A DNA stretch of 64,000 bases from Sphingomonas sp. R647 (GCF_020177055.1 NZ_JAIQXT010000004.1:434001-498000); one strand, 5' to 3'; counted from the first letter of the stretch, positions 13,415-23,800 are shown. Numbers and translations are program-made. The notes: generated from the letters alone by a model not told the origin.

Positions 13415-14344
13415 TCAGGCGTGGCGCGCGCCCGCGAACCGGCCATGCTTGCGATACTGGACCAGCCAGTGCGGCGCGACTGCGGCGAGCGGCGTCGGCG
13501 CAATATCGAATGCGGCCAGGCCGTCGCCCGATGCGACATTATCCTGCTGCAGCATCAGCCACTGGTCCCAGCTGATCGGCGCGCCAGGCAGGAATCCGAG
13601 CGAGGCCAGCCCCGCGCCGACGACATCGGGGAGCTCGACGACCGGCTTATCGCGCCCGATCGCTTCGAGCAGCCAGTGGTGGAACTGGGTGAAGCTCATC
13701 ACGTCCGGACCGCCCAGATCGAATGTGTGACCGGCATAGCGGGCGGGTTCGGCGATCGCGCGCGTCACCGCCTGCGCGACATCGGCGACCCACACCGGCT
13801 GGATCTTGGTCCCGCCCTTGAGCACCGGGACGAACGGCAGCGACGCGGCGAGCGCGGCGAAGCGGTTCACGAACTGGTCCTCGCGCCCGAACATCAGGCT
13901 GGGGCGCAGGATCGTGGCCGTCGGGAACGCCGCGCGCACCGCCGCCTCGCCATCGCCCTTCGACCGGCCATAGGCCGAGGGCGAGTCGCTATCGGCGCCG
14001 ATCGCGGACATCTGGACGAAACTGGTCGCGCCCGCCGCCGCAGCGGCCTTGGCGGCATTGCCCGATCCGCGCGCGTTGACCACATCCATGCTGTTGCCGA
14101 ACACGCCGACCAGATTGACCACCGCGTCCGACCCGGCAAGCGCGCGGGTCAGGCTGTCGGGGCGGGTCACGTCGGCGACGACGAACTGGGTCTGGCCAAG
14201 GCCGCCCAGTGGCTTGAGGAACCACGCCGCGCGCGGATCGCGCTGCGCAATCCGCACCCGCGCGCCGGCCTTCAGCAGCGACTGGGCGATATAGCGTCCG
14301 GCGAACCCGCCGCCGCCGATCAACGTCACCAGCTTGTCCTTCAT
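13415..14344 (-). CDS. NDUFA9-like complex I-associated NAD(P)-binding protein (atypical SDR)
   Basis: A 309-residue extended/atypical SDR. The glycine-rich loop GGGGFAGRY (near residue 10) binds NAD(P). The conserved YGRSKGDGE near 145 holds the modified YxxxK. The overall pattern matches the bacterial family related to mitochondrial NDUFA9/39-kDa complex I subunits and sugar epimerases. The frame extends 56 codons upstream, but the start at 14344 (MKDKLVTLIGG) puts the Rossmann fold at the usual N-terminal position; the upstream part reads as non-coding. Divergent from pdxH (ATG at 14464), leaving a 119-bp shared promoter region. Confidence 0.88.
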   Translation of the reverse strand: MKDKLVTLIGGGGFAGRYIAQSLLKAGARVRIAQRDPRAAWFLKPLGGLGQTQFVVADVTRPDSLTRALAGSDAVVNLVGVFGNSMDVVNARGSGNAAKAAAAAGATSFVQMSAIGADSDSPSAYGRSKGDGEAAVRAAFPTATILRPSLMFGREDQFVNRFAALAASLPFVPVLKGGTKIQPVWVADVAQAVTRAIAEPARYAGHTFDLGGPDVMSFTQFHHWLLEAIGRDKPVVELPDVVGAGLASLGFLPGAPISWDQWLMLQQDNVASGDGLAAFDIAPTPLAAVAPHWLVQYRKHGRFAGARHA

Positions 14345-14463
14345 CGCGTCCTCGAACAATTTGACCAAAGCCTGCGCTCCCCATGCCGCGCGATGCACCA
14401 AAGGGCAATGCCGGGATCGCCGTTCCCCCTCCCGCTTGCCGCGCGTAGGGTCTATGGCGGGGC

Positions 14464-15042
14464 ATGACCGAAGATCCCTTTGCCCTGTTCGACGCCTGGT
14501 ACCGCGAGGCACGCACGACCGAGATCAACGATTCCAACGCCATGGCGCTGGCGACGGTGAGCGCCGATGGCCAGCCATCGGTGCGGATGGTGCTGCTCAA
14601 GGGCCATGGGGCGGAAGGCTTCACCTTCTATACCAACCGTGAAGGCCGCAAGGCGGGTGAGCTGGAAGCGACACCGCGCGCTGCGCTGCTGTTCCACTGG
14701 AAGTCGCTGCGCCGCCAGATCCGGATCGAAGGGCCGGTCAGCCGCGTGGCCGACGCCGAGTCCGACGCCTATTTCGCGAGCCGCAGCCGCGATTCGCAGC
14801 TCGGCGCCTGGGCCAGCGACCAATCGCGCCCGCTGCCCGATCGCGCGACGTTCGAAGCGCGGTTTGCGGAGATGCAGGCGCGGTTCGATGGCGGCGATGT
14901 GCCGCGCCCGCCGCATTGGGGCGGCTATCGCGTGACGCCGGAGCGGATCGAATTCTGGATGGATCGCGAACACCGCCTGCACGAGCGCCGCGTGTTCGTC
15001 CGCAATGGCGAAAGCTGGGACGAGGGTTTGCTCTACCCATGA
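14464..15042 (+). CDS. pdxH: Pyridoxamine 5'-phosphate oxidase
   Basis: FMN enzyme that oxidises pyridoxamine/pyridoxine phosphate to pyridoxal phosphate. The motifs seen are RMVLLKG (near residue 37, FMN phosphate contact), FYTNREGRKAGEL (about 53-66), and the C-terminal ERIEFWMDREHRLHERRVF with the conserved W and R residues of the family. Length 192 is typical of the short alphaproteobacterial form. Its stop overlaps the start of the downstream CDF transporter by ATGA. Confidence 0.97.
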   Translation: MTEDPFALFDAWYREARTTEINDSNAMALATVSADGQPSVRMVLLKGHGAEGFTFYTNREGRKAGELEATPRAALLFHWKSLRRQIRIEGPVSRVADAESDAYFASRSRDSQLGAWASDQSRPLPDRATFEARFAEMQARFDGGDVPRPPHWGGYRVTPERIEFWMDREHRLHERRVFVRNGESWDEGLLYP

Positions 15043-15950
15043 CCGCCACCCCGACCCGGGCGGCAATCGCAAGCGTCTGTGCGGCGCTGCTGCTCGGCGG
15101 GCTCAAGGCCTATGCGGCGTGGACGACCGGTTCGGTGGCGATGCTGGCGAGCCTGTCGGATTCGGTGCTCGACCTGATCGCGTCTTTGGTCACGCTGGCC
15201 GGGGTGCGCATCGCCGCGCAGCCCGCCGACGCCAATCACCGCTTCGGCCATGGCAAGGCCGAGGCGCTGGCGGCGCTGTTCCAGGTCGTGCTGATCTCCG
15301 CCTCCGCCACCTTCATCGCGGTGCGCGCGATCGAGCGGCTGACCAGTGGCGAAGTCGCGGCCGACCCCGAAGCCGGGATCATCGTATCGGTGATCGCGAT
15401 CGGCGTGACGCTGCTGCTCACCGCCTATCAGGCGCGCGCCATCGCCGCGAGCGGATCGATCGCGATCCGCACCGACCGGCTGCATTACCAGTCCGATCTG
15501 TTGCTCAACGCCGGCGTGATCGCCGCACTGGTGCTCGAATCGGTGCTCCGTCTGCGCGGCGCGGACCCGGTGTTCGGCATCGGCATCGCGCTATGGCTGC
15601 TCTGGGGAGCGTGGCATGCCGCGATCGACGCAATCGGCCAGTTGATGGACCGCGAATGGCCGCAGGAAAAGCGCCGCGCCTTCATCGCCTGCGCCGCAGC
15701 TATCCCCGGGTTTGAAAGCCTCCACGACCTGCGCACGCGCAGCAGCGGATCGCAGGATTTCGCGCAATTCCATATCCATGTCCCCGCCACGATGAGCGTG
15801 GCCGAGGCGCATGACGTGGTCGAAGCCCTCGAAGCCCGGCTCGAGGCCGAATTCCCCGGCACCGAAATCCTGATCCATGTCGACCCGGAGGGCCAGGTCG
15901 ACCGACCCGGCGAGCCATTGCGCGAGGCGAACGAGCTGCGCGGCGCTTAG
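15039..15950 (+). CDS. Cation diffusion facilitator (CDF) metal exporter
   Basis: Exports Zn2+/Fe2+/Co2+-type ions by proton antiport. About six membrane segments run across residues 8-205, then a cytoplasmic ferredoxin-like domain (residues ~210-300). Metal-site residues lie in the SLSDSVLDL segment (TM2) and in the following [13 protein letters not shown] loop; a second DxxxH-like pair sits in TM5 ([13 protein letters not shown]). The start at 15039 is chosen by the ATGA overlap with pdxH; an upstream in-frame extension would run through pdxH. Convergent with mnmA; the two stop codons overlap by 4 bp. Confidence 0.93.
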   Translation: MTATPTRAAIASVCAALLLGGLKAYAAWTTGSVAMLASLSDSVLDLIASLVTLAGVRIAAQPADANHRFGHGKAEALAALFQVVLISASATFIAVRAIERLTSGEVAADPEAGIIVSVIAIGVTLLLTAYQARAIAASGSIAIRTDRLHYQSDLLLNAGVIAALVLESVLRLRGADPVFGIGIALWLLWGAWHAAIDAIGQLMDREWPQEKRRAFIACAAAIPGFESLHDLRTRSSGSQDFAQFHIHVPATMSVAEAHDVVEALEARLEAEFPGTEILIHVDPEGQVDRPGEPLREANELRGA

Positions 15951-17068
15951 GCCGCGACCATCTCCGCGCGTTCGGTCTCGGTGATCCAGCCGCCGCCGAG
16001 CACGCGCTCGCCCGCATAGAGCACCGCCGCCTGTCCTGGCGCGACGCCATATTCGGGCGCGTCGAACACCACCCGGTCGCCATCGAGCCGCGCCGGGACC
16101 GGGCGCGCCATCGACCGGACCTTGGCAGTGAGCGGCCCGCTATGGCTCCCGCCGATCCAGTTTAGCCCCTCGATCCGCGCGGCACTGACCGCGAGTGCAG
16201 ACTTCGGCCCGACCACCACGTCGCGTGTCGCCGGGTCGAGCCGCAGCACATAGAGCGGCTCGGGGCTGCCACCGATCTCAAGGCCCCGGCGCTGGCCGAC
16301 GGTGAAATGGATCAGCCCCTTGTGCGCGCCCAGCACAGTGCCCGCCTCATCGACAATCGCCCCGGCGGTGTCGGCTTCCGGGCGCAATTTCTTGACCAGG
16401 CTGGCATAGTCGCCATCGGGGACGAAGCAGATGTCCTGGCTGTCGGGCTTGCCGGCAACGCCCAGGCCGATCTCCGCCGCAATCTCGCGCACCCGTGCCT
16501 TGGGCAGGCCACCCAAGGGAAAGCGCAGGAAGTCGAGCTGGGCGCTGGTCGTAGCGAACAGGAAATAGCTCTGGTCGCGCGCCGGGTCGGCACCCTTGTG
16601 CAGCTCCGGCCCCTCGGCACCCTCGACCCGCTGCACATAATGGCCGGTGGCAAGGCAATCGGCACCCAGATCACGGGCGAGCGCGAACAAATCGGTGAAT
16701 TTCGGCCCCATATTGCATTTGACGCAAGGGATCGGCGTGCGACCCGCCAGATAGGTGTCGGCGAAATCGTCGATCACCGTCTCGCGAAAGCTGCTTTCAT
16801 GGTCGAACACATAATGCGCGATGCCGAGGCGATCACACACCGCGCGCGCGTCGCGGATGTCGCGGCCGGCACAGCAACTGCCCGCGCGCCCGACCGCTTC
16901 GCCATGATCATAGAGCTGCAGCGTGACGCCGATCGTCTCCGCCCCGGTGCGCGCAGCAAGCGCGGCCACGACCGAACTATCGACGCCACCCGACATGGCG
17001 ACCACGATTCGCCGCTTCTCGAGCGGCCCGGAAAGCTGAAAATCGCCGGTGAACATCGCCGCGCACAT
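15947..17068 (-). CDS. mnmA: tRNA 2-thiouridine(34) synthase MnmA
   Basis: Thiolates the wobble uridine of Glu/Gln/Lys tRNAs, using ATP and sulfur relayed from a Tus/IscS-type donor. The PP-loop SGGVDSS is near residue 27. The two catalytic cysteines are visible: one in [10 protein letters not shown] (near 117-121) and one in [12 protein letters not shown] (near 211), as in MnmA. Start 17068 (MCAAMFTG) gives about 373 residues, close to the family norm; ATG at 17056 is an alternative, and a longer frame to 17341 adds residues that look non-coding. The stop (TTA on plus) overlaps the CDF stop. Confidence 0.95.
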   Translation of the reverse strand: MCAAMFTGDFQLSGPLEKRRIVVAMSGGVDSSVVAALAARTGAETIGVTLQLYDHGEAVGRAGSCCAGRDIRDARAVCDRLGIAHYVFDHESSFRETVIDDFADTYLAGRTPIPCVKCNMGPKFTDLFALARDLGADCLATGHYVQRVEGAEGPELHKGADPARDQSYFLFATTSAQLDFLRFPLGGLPKARVREIAAEIGLGVAGKPDSQDICFVPDGDYASLVKKLRPEADTAGAIVDEAGTVLGAHKGLIHFTVGQRRGLEIGGSPEPLYVLRLDPATRDVVVGPKSALAVSAARIEGLNWIGGSHSGPLTAKVRSMARPVPARLDGDRVVFDAPEYGVAPGQAAVLYAGERVLGGGWITETERAEMVAA

Positions 17069-17495
17069 AGTGGTTTCACGATAGCGATGCAAAATCGCTG
17101 TATTTACCGGGCTTTCAGCCTTCGCCGTTAAACGGGGTCGGATGAGTTCGACCGATGACAGCAGGCTCCAGTGGATCTGAGCTTCCGATTCGACCGCGAT
17201 GTCGGCGCGACGCCGATCGCCGCGCCCGTTGCCGTGCTGCTCGCGGCGGCGGCTGTGCGTCAGTCGGCGAGCCGGACCGCGCGCCTGCAGATCCGACTCG
17301 ATCGGCTGACGCCCGCGCACGGATTGCTCGCGCCGCCGCATGGCGCGTTCAACCTGGCGGTCGAGCGCACGCTAACCCGGTGGCAAGTTCGATGAAGGCG
17401 CCGTTTACCGTGCCGTTTAGGCGAAGCGAAATCCGCGGACGTTATGACGGGCTTCAGACGCAGTTGGGGACCCCCCGCCCTGATCGAGGTATGGA
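17069..17495. other. 427-bp gap between divergent mnmA and sciP
   Basis: No convincing gene. A 74-codon open frame at 17171 on the plus strand has a weak GTG start and no recognisable domain. Two GANTC (CcrM-type methylation) sites lie at 17187 (GATTC) and 17295 (GACTC), and a third (17562) is inside sciP; this fits a cell-cycle-regulated sciP promoter but is weak evidence. A clear paired CtrA box (TTAA-N7-TTAA) was not found. Confidence 0.5.
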
Positions 17496-17795
17496 ATGAT
17501 TGAAAACCAGAAGATCCGCCCAGCGAAAGTGATCGGTCCGCTCGGTGAGCCACTGACACTCGATTCGCTGCCGCCGCCCGAAACGACCCGCTGGGTCGTG
17601 CGGCGCAAGGCTGAGGTCGTCGCGGCGGTCAATGGCGGCCTGCTCAGCGTCGACGAAGTGTGCGAGCGCTATGGCCTGACGGTCGAGGAATTCGCCGGCT
17701 GGCAGCGCGCGATCGACCGGTCGGGCATGCCCGGCCTGCGTGTCACGCGGATCCAGCATTATAAGTCGCTCTACGAGCGCCAGCAGAAATACTGA
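17496..17795 (+). CDS. sciP: SciP-like CtrA inhibitor (DUF1153)
   Basis: A 99-residue DUF1153 protein. The N-terminal strand region (KVIGPLGEPLTLDSLPPP) is the diagnostic family motif, followed by TTRWVVRRKAEVV and a helix-turn-helix (GLLSVDEVCERYGLTVEEF, about residues 47-65). In Caulobacter, SciP binds CtrA and blocks transcription of CtrA targets in swarmer cells. The length agrees with the family. A strong intrinsic terminator follows at 17840. Placement of sciP beside unrelated genes is usual in alphaproteobacteria. Confidence 0.92.
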   Translation: MIENQKIRPAKVIGPLGEPLTLDSLPPPETTRWVVRRKAEVVAAVNGGLLSVDEVCERYGLTVEEFAGWQRAIDRSGMPGLRVTRIQHYKSLYERQQKY

Positions 17796-17839
17796 CATGA
17801 TCCCGGTGGCATAGGCCGGACTCTGACCCTCTCTCCCAT

Positions 17840-17870
17840 CCGCCCGCGCCTCAAAACGCGGGCGGAACCA
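17840..17870 (+). terminator. Intrinsic terminator after sciP
   Basis: Perfect 9-bp GC stem CCGCCCGCG / CGCGGGCGG with an 8-base loop (CCTCAAAA), then AACCATTTT. It sits 45 bases after the sciP stop. Its right arm runs into the GGAAC that could be the -35 of the next gene. Confidence 0.7.
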
Positions 17871-17889
17871 TTTTCGGCCCCTGCGCGTC
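17864..17889 (+). promoter_or_regulatory. Candidate EcfG-type (general stress) promoter for the GlsB gene
   Basis: GGAAC at 17864-17868, 17 bases, then CGTC at 17886-17889. The alphaproteobacterial EcfG consensus is GGAAC-N16/17-CGTT, so there is one mismatch. It lies about 50 bases before the GlsB start, and GlsB/YeaQ proteins are typical general-stress genes, which supports the reading. Confidence 0.4.
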
Positions 17890-17938
17890 TTCGCCCCACA
17901 TCGTTCGCAAATGTGCGGACGTCACAGTGGAGGAAGAC

Positions 17939-18199
17939 ATGGACCTGGTTGGACTGATTGTCTGGCTCGTAATCGGCGGCGTGGTGGGCTGGCTCGCCAG
18001 CCTCGTGATGCGCACCGACGCCCAGCAGGGCATTTTGCTCAACATCGTCGTCGGCATCGTCGGCGCATTCATCGGCGGCCTACTGTTCGGCGGCTCGATC
18101 AACAGCGCGATCACCGTGATGACCTTTGTGTCGTCGCTGGTCGGCGCGATCATCCTGCTCGCGATCGTCAATCTCGTGCGTCGCGGCTCAGTGCGTTAA
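17939..18199 (+). CDS. GlsB/YeaQ/YmgE family stress-response membrane protein
   Basis: An 86-residue transglycosylase-associated/YmgE-like protein with three membrane helices rich in Gly and Ile. The family signature runs from IGGVVGWLASLVM through LLNIVVGIVGAFIGG. The C-terminus is a short basic tail. The start at 17939 follows GGAGGAAG at the right spacing; a GTG at 17927 in frame would add four acidic residues. A second paralogue lies at 19090. Located in the inner membrane; stress-linked, exact activity unknown. Confidence 0.9.
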   Translation: MDLVGLIVWLVIGGVVGWLASLVMRTDAQQGILLNIVVGIVGAFIGGLLFGGSINSAITVMTFVSSLVGAIILLAIVNLVRRGSVR

Positions 18200-18251
18200 T
18201 CGCTCGAACGAAACTTCGCTGGGCGCGGCATCGGCCCGCTCAGCGGCCAAC

Positions 18252-18292
18252 AAAAAAGGGGCCGTCCCGGCTGGGGCGGCCCCTTTTCTTTC
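18252..18292. terminator. Bidirectional intrinsic terminator
   Basis: An AAAAGGGGCCG arm pairs with CGGCCCCTTTT around a short GC loop. It has A-run and T-run flanks on both sides, so it can end the plus-strand GlsB transcript and the minus-strand SIMPL transcript, whose stop is at 18291. Confidence 0.85.
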
Positions 18293-19001
18293 ACTTGAGC
18301 AGGAAGCGTACGCGAACGTTGGCGCTGACCTGCTGTTCGCCGGGCGCGATCTGGGTCGAATCCTTGGCTTCGGCGCGGACCATCATCTGCGGCACCGGGC
18401 CGGGCGCACCACCGTCGCTGCCTTCGCTGACCATCAGGATGCGATCGACCCGCATCCCGAGCGCGCGGGCGTACAAAGCGGCGCGCTCGCGGGCGCGCTT
18501 CACTGCATCCACACGCGCCTCATCCATCGCGGAATCGACCGCATCGATCGTCAGGCTCGGCCCGTCGATCTGGTTTGCGCCCTGCTTGACCAGCGTGTCC
18601 AGGATCGTGCCGCTGCGTGCGATGTCACGAAACTTCACCGACACGCTGTTGCTCGCCTGATAGCCGGTGATCACCGGCGGCTGATTTTCGGCGTAGCGAT
18701 ATTGCGGGCTGAGCGAGATCGTCGCGGTCTGGATGTCGCGATCGGCGATGCCGGCACCCTTGAGCGCGGTGAGCACCGATGCCATCTGCCGCGCATTGGC
18801 GGACAGCGCCTCGGCGGCGGTCGCGCCCTGGCTGACGACGCCGGCGCGGATCACCGCAATGTCGGGAACGCGATTGACCCGCCCCTCGGCCACCACGTCC
18901 AGCAGCGTACCTTCGGCAACCGTCGCTGTCGGGGCAACCTGCGCGGCCGCGGCGAGCGGGAAGGTCGCGGCGAGTGCGGCAGCGGTCATCATTCGGATCA
19001 T
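18291..19001 (-). CDS. SIMPL domain (DUF541) periplasmic protein
   Basis: A 236-residue protein with a signal peptide (MIRMMTAAALAATFPLAAAAQ) and one SIMPL/DUF541 domain (about 30-230). Typical features are the repeated pattern of VVAEGRVNRVPDIAVIRAGV at the start, GIADRDIQTATISLSPQY in the middle, and the DEARVDAVKRARERAALYA helix. E. coli YggE and relatives are linked to oxidative stress; the molecular activity is unknown. The gene lies between two GlsB paralogues on opposite strands and shares the terminator at 18252. Confidence 0.93.
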   Translation of the reverse strand: MIRMMTAAALAATFPLAAAAQVAPTATVAEGTLLDVVAEGRVNRVPDIAVIRAGVVSQGATAAEALSANARQMASVLTALKGAGIADRDIQTATISLSPQYRYAENQPPVITGYQASNSVSVKFRDIARSGTILDTLVKQGANQIDGPSLTIDAVDSAMDEARVDAVKRARERAALYARALGMRVDRILMVSEGSDGGAPGPVPQMMVRAEAKDSTQIAPGEQQVSANVRVRFLLK

Positions 19002-19089
19002 CTAATCAGGGCCTTTCAACAAACATTGTCCCGCCGCTGCGTGGGGCAGGGCGGGACAACAAGGGCTGAACGAACCCTGCAGCGTGCGT

Positions 19090-19350
19090 TCAGCGCGTGC
19101 GGCGCGTCATCACCAGCCGATAGAGCGCGAGCAGCACGACCGCGCCAACGGTGGCTGCGATATAGCTGTTGAGCGTGTTGGTCAGGTCGACCCCGATCGA
19201 CGGTGCGACGAACCCGGCGAGCAATGCGCCGGCGATACCGATAAGAATGGTGACGATGATACCGCCCGGATCCTTGCCCGGCATGATCAGCTTGCCAAGA
19301 ACCCCGGCCACGAGGCCGATGAGGATCCAACCGAGAATACCTTCGGGCAT
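19090..19350 (-). CDS. GlsB/YeaQ/YmgE family stress-response membrane protein (second copy)
   Basis: An 86-residue paralogue of the protein at 17939: three hydrophobic helices, GKDPGGIIVTILIGIAGA in the middle, and a C-terminal tail of RRTR. The start at 19350 follows AGGAGG with good spacing; a longer frame to 19491 is an artefact. Inner-membrane, stress associated. It runs toward the SIMPL gene, with 88 bases between the two on the same strand. Confidence 0.9.
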   Translation of the reverse strand: MPEGILGWILIGLVAGVLGKLIMPGKDPGGIIVTILIGIAGALLAGFVAPSIGVDLTNTLNSYIAATVGAVVLLALYRLVMTRRTR

Positions 19351-19504
19351 GCCTTCCTCCTGTAGTCGCCTCCGTCCCCCGATCAGGCTGGAGCAGGCGG
19401 GAGATTGCCCCATGATCGCTTTCCTGAATACCCCCATTTGCGTGCGACCTGCCCTTGCGCGGATTCTGCAAAACGGGCATCTGGCGCGCACTGTAAAACT
19501 GCCC

Positions 19505-19533
19505 TTGAGGCAAGTGACTTATTCAGATAATAC
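19505..19533 (+). promoter_or_regulatory. Sigma-70-like promoter of the RND efflux operon
   Basis: TTGAGG at 19505-19510, 17-base spacer, TAATAC at 19528-19533, about 57 bases before the adaptor start. A fair match to the -35/-10 consensus; the upstream gene is divergent, so a promoter is needed here. Confidence 0.4.
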
Positions 19534-19589
19534 AGCGCGACGGGGAGGACCCGCGTCGGCCTTTGGGTCGGGGGTGAAAGAGGTCGCGC

Positions 19590-20810
19590 ATGAATTACGA
19601 GGCTCGGATGTTCGGTGGGGAAGAACGGCTCGCTCTGACGGGTGAGGGGGAGAAAAGGTCGCGCCGCAAACGGTGGATCATCGCCGGTGCTATCGCGTTC
19701 GTCGTGATCGTCGCCGCCTGGTTCGCCTTTGCCTCGGGCGGGGCGGGCGACAAGGCTGATCCGGCCAAGGCGGGCGCCGCTGGCGCCGCCAAGGGTGGGC
19801 AGGGCGGCGACCGCCAGCTGCCGACCGTCACCGTCGCAGTTCCGGGTCGTAGCACCATTTCCAGCATGATCAGCGGCAACGGCTCGCTCGCCGCGCGCCG
19901 CGAAATGCCGGTTGGTGTCGCTGGCGAAGGTGGCATGGTCACCCGCGTGCTCGTCGAGCCGGGCGACTGGGTCGGCGCGGGTCAGGTGCTCGCCACGGTC
20001 GACCGGTCGGTGCAGAGCCAGACCGCCCAGTCGCAGTCCGCCAGCATCCGCGTCGCGCAGGCTGATCTCAGCATCGCGCAGGCCGAGCTGGATCGCTCGC
20101 AGCAGCTGCTCTCACGCGGCTTCGTGTCCAAGGCGGATCTCGACCGCAAGACGGCCACCCGTGACGCTGCCGCCGCACGCGTCCGCGTCGCTCAGTCGCA
20201 GCTGTCGGAGACGCAGGCGCGCAACCGCCGCCTCGACATCCGCTCGCCCGCCGCGGGCCTCGTCCTCACCCGCTCGGTCGAGCCGGGTCAGATCATCAGC
20301 TCCGGCTCGGGCGCGCTGTTCCGCGTGGCTCAGGGCGGCCAGATGGAGCTGCGCACGCAGCTTGCCGAAGCGGATCTTCAGCGCATCCCCGTTGGCGCGC
20401 GCGCGGAAGTGACCCCGGTCGGCATGGACCGGGTATTCACCGGCGAGGTATGGCAGGTGTCGCCGGTCATCGACCCGCAGACGCGTCAGGGCATCGCGCG
20501 CATCGCCCTGTCGTTCGACAAGGCGCTGCGTCCAGGCGGCTTCGCCTCGGCGCGGATCACGGCGGGTGCGGCTGTCGCCCCGCTGCTCCCGCAATCGGCG
20601 ATCCAGAGCGACGCCAAGGGCAATTATGTTTATATCCTCAACGCCAAGGACGAGGCGGAGCGTCGTGCCGTGACGACCGGGGACGTGTCCGACGTTGGGG
20701 TCGCGATCACCAGCGGTCTGGACGGTACCGAACGGGTGGTGCTGACCGCCGGCGCGTTCCTCAACCCGGGACAGAAGGTCAAGCCGAACCTCACCACGCT
20801 GAAGCGTTAA
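19590..20810 (+). CDS. RND efflux periplasmic adaptor (membrane fusion protein)
   Basis: A 406-residue HlyD-type adaptor that links the inner-membrane pump to an outer-membrane channel. A cytoplasmic N-terminus with a KRSRRKR patch is followed by one membrane segment (about 27-48). A Gly/Ala-rich linker, a lipoyl-like domain split by an alpha-hairpin (about 125-215, Gln/Ser-rich), and a beta-barrel plus membrane-proximal domain complete it. There is no lipobox, so it is anchored by the N-terminal helix. Followed 13 bases later by its pump. Confidence 0.93.
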   Translation: MNYEARMFGGEERLALTGEGEKRSRRKRWIIAGAIAFVVIVAAWFAFASGGAGDKADPAKAGAAGAAKGGQGGDRQLPTVTVAVPGRSTISSMISGNGSLAARREMPVGVAGEGGMVTRVLVEPGDWVGAGQVLATVDRSVQSQTAQSQSASIRVAQADLSIAQAELDRSQQLLSRGFVSKADLDRKTATRDAAAARVRVAQSQLSETQARNRRLDIRSPAAGLVLTRSVEPGQIISSGSGALFRVAQGGQMELRTQLAEADLQRIPVGARAEVTPVGMDRVFTGEVWQVSPVIDPQTRQGIARIALSFDKALRPGGFASARITAGAAVAPLLPQSAIQSDAKGNYVYILNAKDEAERRAVTTGDVSDVGVAITSGLDGTERVVLTAGAFLNPGQKVKPNLTTLKR

Positions 20811-20823
20811 GGGACAACGGGAT

Positions 20824-23800
20824 ATGAGCTTTCGCAACATCTCTGCCTGGTCGATCCGGAACCCGGTTCCGCCGATCGTTCTGTTCCTGGCGCTGACCAT
20901 CGCCGGCTTTGTCAGCTTCGCGCGGATGGACGTGAACAACGATCCGGACATCGATTTCCCGATCGTGTGGGTGTCGATCAGCCAGCCGGGTGCGGCACCG
21001 AGCGAGCTCGAGACCCAGGTGACCCAGCGGGTCGAGGCGGCGGTGCGCAGCCTGCAGGGCATCGACCAGATCGAATCCACCGTCAGCGAAGGCAATTCAC
21101 AGACCGTCATCCAGCTCGATATCGGTACGCCGATCGATCGTGCAGTCAGCGACGTGCGCGACGCAATCGCCCAGATCCGTGGCGACCTGCCGGACGGCAT
21201 TCTCGAACCGCTGGTCGGCCGCGCCAACACGAGCGACCAGGAAATCGCGACCTTTACCGCGACCGGCACCGACATGACGATCGAACAGCTGTCATGGTAT
21301 GTCGATAACACGGTCGCCAACGAACTGCTGTCGGTAGACGGCCTTTCCGGGGTCGAACGCATCGGCGGGGTCAATCGCGAAATCCGCGTGATCCTCAACC
21401 TGCCCAAAATCCAGTCGCTTGGCCTGACCGCCGCACAGGTCAACCAGCAGCTGCGTCAGATCAATCTGAACGCAGCCGGCGGTCGCACCGAGATTTCGGG
21501 CAGCGAACAGTCGGTCCGCGTCCTCGGCAACGCCCAGGATGCGCGCGCGCTCGCCGAGACGCGAATTTCCATTGGTGGCGACCGCAATGTGCGGCTCGCC
21601 GACATTGCCGAGGTCAAGGATCTCTACGCCGAACAGCGCAGCCTGGCCGAGTATAACGGCCGTCAGGTGCTGTCGTTCAACATCAAGCGCGCCAAGGGTG
21701 CGTCCGACGTCACCGTGTTCGACGACGCCGAGAAGAAGCTGGAGGCGCTCAACAAGCGCAATCCGAGCGTTCAGTTCAACGTCCTGTTCAACAGCGTCAA
21801 ATATACCGAAGCCCAATATCACTCGGCGATGGTCGCGATGATCGAGGGCGCGGTGCTCGCCGTCATCGTCGTGTTCCTGTTCCTGCGCGACTGGCGCGCC
21901 ACGTTGATCTCAGCGCTGGCGATCCCGCTTTCCGCCATCCCGACCTTCTGGTTCATGGAGATGCTGGGCTTTACCCTCAACCAGATGACGCTGCTTGCGC
22001 TCAGCCTCGTGGCGGGCGTGCTGGTCGACGATGCGATCGTGGAGATCGAGAATATCGTCAGGCATATGCGGATGGGCAAATCCGCCTATCAGGCATCGAT
22101 CGATGCGGCGGACGAGATCGGCGTTGCGGTTCTCGCGACCACCATGTCAATCGTCGCCGTGTTCCTTCCCGTGGGCCTGATGCCGGGCATTTCGGGCCAG
22201 TTCTTCAAGAATTTCGGCCTGACGGTTGTCGCCGCAGTGCTGATGTCATTGGCGATTGCGCGTCTGCTCACCCCGATGATCGCGGCCTATTTCCTCAAGG
22301 CGAAGGGCCATGCCAGCCATGGCGAGGGCGCGATGATGGACGTCTATGTCCGCATCCTGCGCTGGACCCTGGTGCATCGCTGGGTCGCCGTGGTCGCGTT
22401 CCTCGTCGCCTTCGCGCTGGAAATCTTCCTCGCTGCGGGCGGTCCGCTGCCCTTCACCTTCCAGCCCAATCAGGATCAGGACGATGTGACCGTCCAGATC
22501 GAAATGGTGCCCGGAACCAGCCTGGAGCAGACCAAAACGGTCGTTGACCGCGTGACCGGGATCATCGCCGCGCGGACCGACGTGGTGCAGAATGTCTATT
22601 CGCGCACCTTTGTCGGCAATGGGCGTGTGACCGCGATCCTTCAAGAGCGCCCGACCGCGTGGGAGAACATTAAGGCAGGACTGGGTGACGAGGAGGCGAC
22701 AGCTGGCCGGCGCACCCTGACGAGCGTCGAGCTCGAGCAGCAGCTCCAGCCCGCGCTCTCGCAAATCCCCGACGCGCGCGTCAATGTGCGCTCGCAGGGC
22801 GGCTGGGGCGGCAGCGGCCGCGCGGTGTCGATCGTGCTTGGCGGTGAAGATCCCAAGCTGCTCAATGACACCGCGCTCAAGATCGTCGCCGAGATGGAGA
22901 AGATGCCGGAGCTCCGCTCCCCGCGCATTACTGGCGATCTCAAGCGGCCGGAAATTGTGATCCAGCCGCGCACTGAGCTGGCGGCGGACCTCGGCGTGAC
23001 GACGGCGGCATTGTCGAACGCGATCCGCATCGCGACACTGGGTGATATCGATCAGAACAGCGCCAAATTCTCGCTGTCCGATCGCCAGGTGCCGATCAAG
23101 GTCGCGCTCGCTGAAAGCTCGCGCGCTGAGCTGGAAACGATCCGCAACCTGCCGGTGGCGACATCGACCGGCGGATCGGTGCCGCTGGGGGTGGTCGCCG
23201 ACATCAAGTTCGGCGTGGGCGCAACCCGCATCGATCGCCTGAACCAGAAGCGCCGCCTCGTCGTCGGTGCCGACCTCGCCACCGATCCCAAGACCGGCAA
23301 GCCGTTCGTGCTGGGCGCGGTGATGCAGAAGGTCGATCAGCTGCCGACGATGCGCGCCCTGCCAATGGGTGTCGGCAAGCTGGAGGTGGGTCAGGCCAAG
23401 TGGCAGACCGAAATGCTGGTCAACTTCATCGTAGCGCTGGTGGCCGGTATCCTGCTCGTCTTTGCGGTGCTGGTGCTGCTCTATCGCGGCGTGATGGCGG
23501 CGATGGTCAACCTGTCCTCGCTGCTGATCGCGGCGCTGGGCGGACTGATCGCCCTGTTGATCACCGGCAATCCGATCTCAATGCCGGTGCTGATCGGCAT
23601 CCTGATGCTGCTGGGCATCGTCGCGAAGAACTCGATCCTGCTGATCGACTTCGCGCTGGAGGAGATGGAGAAGGGCGTCGACAAGATCACCGCAATCGTC
23701 GACGCCGGGCACAAGCGTGCGCAGCCGATCGTGATGACCACGGTCGCGATGGTCGCCGGCATGGTGCCGACCGCATTGTCGCTGAACGGCGACGGGTCGT

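Noticed and set aside
17171..17395. 74-codon open frame between mnmA and sciP
   Set aside because: Weak GTG start, no domain, and the region looks like a promoter gap.
17069..17495. CtrA binding sites for sciP
   Set aside because: I looked for TTAA-N7-TTAA and found only single half-sites.
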